From an uncultured Clostridia bacterium (GTDB lineage: Bacteria; Bacillota; Clostridia; Oscillospirales; Ruminococcaceae): a stretch of 5,622 bases of DNA. The notes beneath the pieces are model-generated. The model was not told the origin of the DNA. It made no database searches and saw nothing but the letters and a program-made list of their open reading frames with translations. The position numbers were made by a program, and so were the translations under genes. Shown piece by piece: positions 3,936-5,622 of this stretch. Position 1 is the first letter of the stretch, and each line of letters opens with the position of its first letter. The DNA is taken from contig CANDLP010000177.1 in the NCBI GenBank assembly GCA_947385505.1, forward strand, positions 1 through 5,622, given 5' to 3'.

Positions 3936-5264
3936 ATGGATGATATATTTTGGATGATTCTTGAATTAGCAGCTAATTTATTTGAATCATTTTTGTGCAC
4001 ACATTTTATCATCGTGTCATTTGATAAGAAATGCAGAATTTTAGGATTGAGAAATGTATACATTATCGGAACTATAGGTTTTGCGGCAGTTGCTATCTCA
4101 CTAAATCTAATTACGGAATATGAGGGCATACTGGGATTGATCTATGCGGCTTTTTTTATTGTGTTTTCATTGATATTTCTTCGTGGTGCTTTTTTAAAAA
4201 AACTTTTTATTCCTGCATTGATGCTTGTGTGTATTGTGAGCACCGCAGCAGTCTCCGGAAACATATTATCTGCTTTATTCAAAAGTGATCCGACAGAAAT
4301 TTACACAGTCCATAATTTTAAAAGATTCGTATATATGGTTGTTGGGATATCGTTGTTGGCTTATATCTTAGCGATTTTTTCTCGTTTTACCGGTGGTAAA
4401 AAAGAATCCTTGAATGCGAAAGAGTGGATATTGATATTGTCGGTTTTGCTAATTTCATTTTTAATTATAATAGCACTTCACGTAGTAATACTTGACGAAA
4501 AAACAGAAAATAATCATATTAACTTGCTCATGGCAACTGAGATCGGCATTATGTTTATAAATATCATATGTCTCTATATGACTGCAAATTTAAATGAAAC
4601 ACATAAATTAGAGGAGCAATTGATTATTGATAAAAAAAGAAACGAGTATAGTCAACAGTACGCCCAATCTATTAAGGAGCAGTACGAACAAACTCGCAGA
4701 TTACGGCATGATATGAAACAGTATGTAACTGCTATGCAAGCGCTTATAAAAGCCGGAAAATATTCTGAAGCCGAGGACTTTGCCGAGAAGCAAACTGAAA
4801 ATTTATCAAACATTGAAACATTTATCAATGTAGAAAACGATTTTTTAAATGCTATATTAAACTCAAAACTTTCATTTGCAAAATCAAGAGAAATAAACAT
4901 TATTTGCAGCATTGAAAACGACATTTCAGGGGTTGAAGACATTGATTTATGCAACTTGATCGGAAATCTTTTGGATAACGCGATTTGCGCCGCTGAAAAA
5001 TGCGATCTCGACTCTCGTCTGATCGAAGTCAGAATTTCATCCGCAGGAAGTAAGCTTGTCATGATCGTAAAAAACAGTATAAGAGATTCCGTATTAAAAG
5101 AAAATCCCAACCTTAAAAGCACAAAGCCAAATTCAGCCGAACATGGTTTTGGTATAAAAACTATAAAATATATTGCCGAAAAGTATAATGGAGAATTTGA
5201 TTTTTATGAAGAGGACTTGATTTTTATTATCCGAGTGGAATTACACAAGGAAAACATCAATTAA
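3936..5264 (+). CDS. agrC: AgrC-type peptide-sensing histidine kinase (442 aa)
   Basis: This membrane sensor kinase of the AgrC/HPK10 type is expected to bind the AgrD-derived cyclic peptide outside the cell and phosphorylate the adjacent regulator. The N-terminal half (about 1-219) is polytopic, with hydrophobic segments near 4-28, 41-60, 64-84, 88-112, 131-150, 164-186 and 197-219. A coiled linker (about 222-255) leads to the H-box RLRHDMKQ with phospho-acceptor His258. The GHKL ATPase part shows the N-box NLIGNLLDNA (340-349) and G-box HGFGI (403-407). The lack of a D-box and of a classic PF00512-type dimerisation region is normal for this family. The start has AGGAGG 9 nt upstream. The gene is co-transcribed with the regulator and closed by a terminator 9 bp after the stop. 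Confidence 0.92.
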   Translation: MDDIFWMILELAANLFESFLCTHFIIVSFDKKCRILGLRNVYIIGTIGFAAVAISLNLITEYEGILGLIYAAFFIVFSLIFLRGAFLKKLFIPALMLVCIVSTAAVSGNILSALFKSDPTEIYTVHNFKRFVYMVVGISLLAYILAIFSRFTGGKKESLNAKEWILILSVLLISFLIIIALHVVILDEKTENNHINLLMATEIGIMFINIICLYMTANLNETHKLEEQLIIDKKRNEYSQQYAQSIKEQYEQTRRLRHDMKQYVTAMQALIKAGKYSEAEDFAEKQTENLSNIETFINVENDFLNAILNSKLSFAKSREINIICSIENDISGVEDIDLCNLIGNLLDNAICAAEKCDLDSRLIEVRISSAGSKLVMIVKNSIRDSVLKENPNLKSTKPNSAEHGFGIKTIKYIAEKYNGEFDFYEEDLIFIIRVELHKENIN

Positions 5265-5273
5265 AATAATTAA

Positions 5274-5306
5274 CCCGCCGATTATAAGAAGAGGCGGGAT
5301 TTTTTT
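5274..5306 (+). terminator. Terminator of the regulator-kinase operon
   Basis: CCCGCC (5274-5279) pairs with GGCGGG (5293-5298), followed by A and seven Ts (5300-5306). It lies directly after the kinase stop codon and separates the operon from the output promoter that begins about 20 bp further on. Confidence 0.88.
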
Positions 5307-5325
5307 ACTTTTAAGTGGATTTTTT

Positions 5326-5359
5326 TGCAAAACTTCACAAGATTCGACCATACTTCACA
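5326..5359 (+). promoter_or_regulatory. Tandem LytTR-type operator boxes, output promoter
   Basis: TGCAAAACTTCACA (5326-5339) is identical to both boxes before agrB. GACCATACTTCACA (5346-5359) is a second, partly diverged copy sharing ACTTCACA. The period is 20 bp, and the last box ends 6 bp before TTGACA. The geometry equals that of the agrB promoter, which strongly suggests control by the same regulator. Confidence 0.78.
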
Positions 5360-5365
5360 AACTTG

Positions 5366-5394
5366 TTGACAATGAAAAACGAATGTGTTATACT
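5366..5394 (+). promoter_or_regulatory. agr-controlled output promoter
   Basis: TTGACA (5366-5371) and TATACT (5389-5394) are 17 bp apart. Start of transcription is expected near 5401, giving a leader of about 105 nt before the small ORF at 5507. The -35 and -10 hexamers are the same as at agrB. Confidence 0.8.
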
Positions 5395-5400
5395 CCAAAC

Positions 5401-5506
5401 AGTTGATGAGACCACAGGTAAAAAAACTATTATGTTATGTTTTCTCTGAAACTAATCACTTTGCTCAATGTTTTGTTCGAACATTTACATATTGAGAGGA
5501 TCGTTG
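5401..5506 (+). ncRNA. Leader of the agr output transcript
   Basis: This is the predicted 5' part of the RNA made from the output promoter. CTCAAT (5464-5469) can pair with ATTGAG (5491-5496), and GTT (5470-5472) with AAC (5479-5481). The stem touches the ribosome binding site AGAGGA (5495-5500) of the small ORF, so translation might be structure-controlled. The motif GTTGATGA occurs at 5402 and again at 5503. Whether the RNA itself regulates other genes, as RNAIII does in staphylococci, cannot be told here. Confidence 0.35.
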
Positions 5507-5614
5507 ATGAATAAAAGTGGCGTTGACGATTCGATTCAAGTCCTTATAAAATCAATTATAAATATCATTATGAAATTGTCAATATTACTTGACACAATTT
5601 TTCAAAAAAATTAA
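5507..5614 (+). CDS. Small amphipathic peptide, delta-hemolysin/PSM-like by layout (35 aa)
   Basis: A 35-codon ORF starts at 5507 with AGAGGA 6 nt upstream. The peptide begins MNKSGVDDSIQVLIK and continues SIINIIMKLSILLDTIFQKN. From residue 8 onward it forms a clear amphipathic helix. Polar residues D8, Q11, K15, N19, K23 and then T30/Q33 recur every three to four positions, and the rest is Ile, Leu, Val, Met and Phe. Net charge is about +1, there is no Cys, and there is no signal peptide or AgrD-type core and tail. Size and character fall between delta-hemolysin (26 aa) and beta-type phenol-soluble modulins (about 44 aa), which are short, leaderless, agr-controlled membrane-active peptides. 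There is no obvious direct sequence similarity to them; the analogy rests on context and physics. A toxin-antitoxin-like hydrophobic peptide is the main alternative. Confidence 0.6.
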   Translation: MNKSGVDDSIQVLIKSIINIIMKLSILLDTIFQKN

Positions 5615-5622
5615 AAAGAATG

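Noticed and set aside
3896..4129. 77-codon minus-strand ORF
   Set aside because: It is a shadow of the regulator-kinase junction and the kinase's membrane segments; no ribosome binding site or domain.
4652..5122. 156-codon minus-strand ORF
   Set aside because: It is antisense to the kinase H-box and ATPase regions, where the plus-strand motifs are clear; it is a shadow.
5406..5495. 29-codon plus-strand ORF at the start of the output transcript
   Set aside because: The ATG lies about 5 nt from the predicted transcription start, so there is no room for a ribosome binding site, and the peptide has no notable features. A leader-peptide role ending near the next ribosome binding site is possible but unsupported.

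Overview
The window reads as an AT-rich, low-GC Firmicute, most likely a gut-type clostridium (class Clostridia). The grounds are strong GGAGG-type ribosome binding sites, A/T-rich codon choice, sigma-A promoters, an agr-type peptide quorum-sensing locus of clostridial style, and small genes of the kind found on clostridial integrative elements. Genus and species cannot be read from this window.

Region 1-1700 looks like the edge of a mobile element. A 46-residue SHOCT-like ORF (44-184, minus) is of the type usually found next to element-encoded recombinases, and a sigma-70 region-4-like HTH protein (966-1400, minus) is typical of such elements. Between them lie about 780 bases without an intact gene. 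This stretch is packed with nested inverted repeats (214-514) and holds two protein-like reading-frame remnants (309-470 and 507-665). The sigma-like gene has an unusual upstream region: an intrinsic terminator on its own strand, a possible competing pairing partner, and a distal sequence that can pair with its ribosome binding site.

Region 1660-5310 is a complete agr-like circuit in split, divergent form. On the minus strand, agrB (peptide-processing membrane protease) overlaps a 45-codon agrD (autoinducer precursor) that is easily missed because it is so short. Further right and also on the minus strand is an XRE repressor-type gene, insulated from agrB by a strong terminator. Divergent from it on the plus strand are a LytTR response regulator (AgrA type) and an AgrC-type histidine kinase, in the order regulator-kinase, ending in a clear terminator. 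A strong plus-strand promoter sits just beyond the 3' end of the XRE gene and would produce RNA antisense to it.

Region 5310-5622 is the most interesting part. It holds a promoter built like the agrB promoter: two tandem ACTTCACA-type boxes at 20-bp period, 6 bp before a TTGACA -35, and a TATACT -10. It drives a leader followed by a 35-codon ORF with a good ribosome binding site. The encoded peptide is a strongly amphipathic helix without Cys or signal peptide. By layout this resembles the staphylococcal P2/P3 pair with RNAIII and delta-hemolysin. The inferred circuit is: AgrB matures AgrD, the kinase senses the peptide, the LytTR regulator binds the tandem boxes, and it activates both agrBD (positive feedback) and the small-peptide/RNA output. 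The peptide function and box binding are inferences; the promoter symmetry is seen directly.
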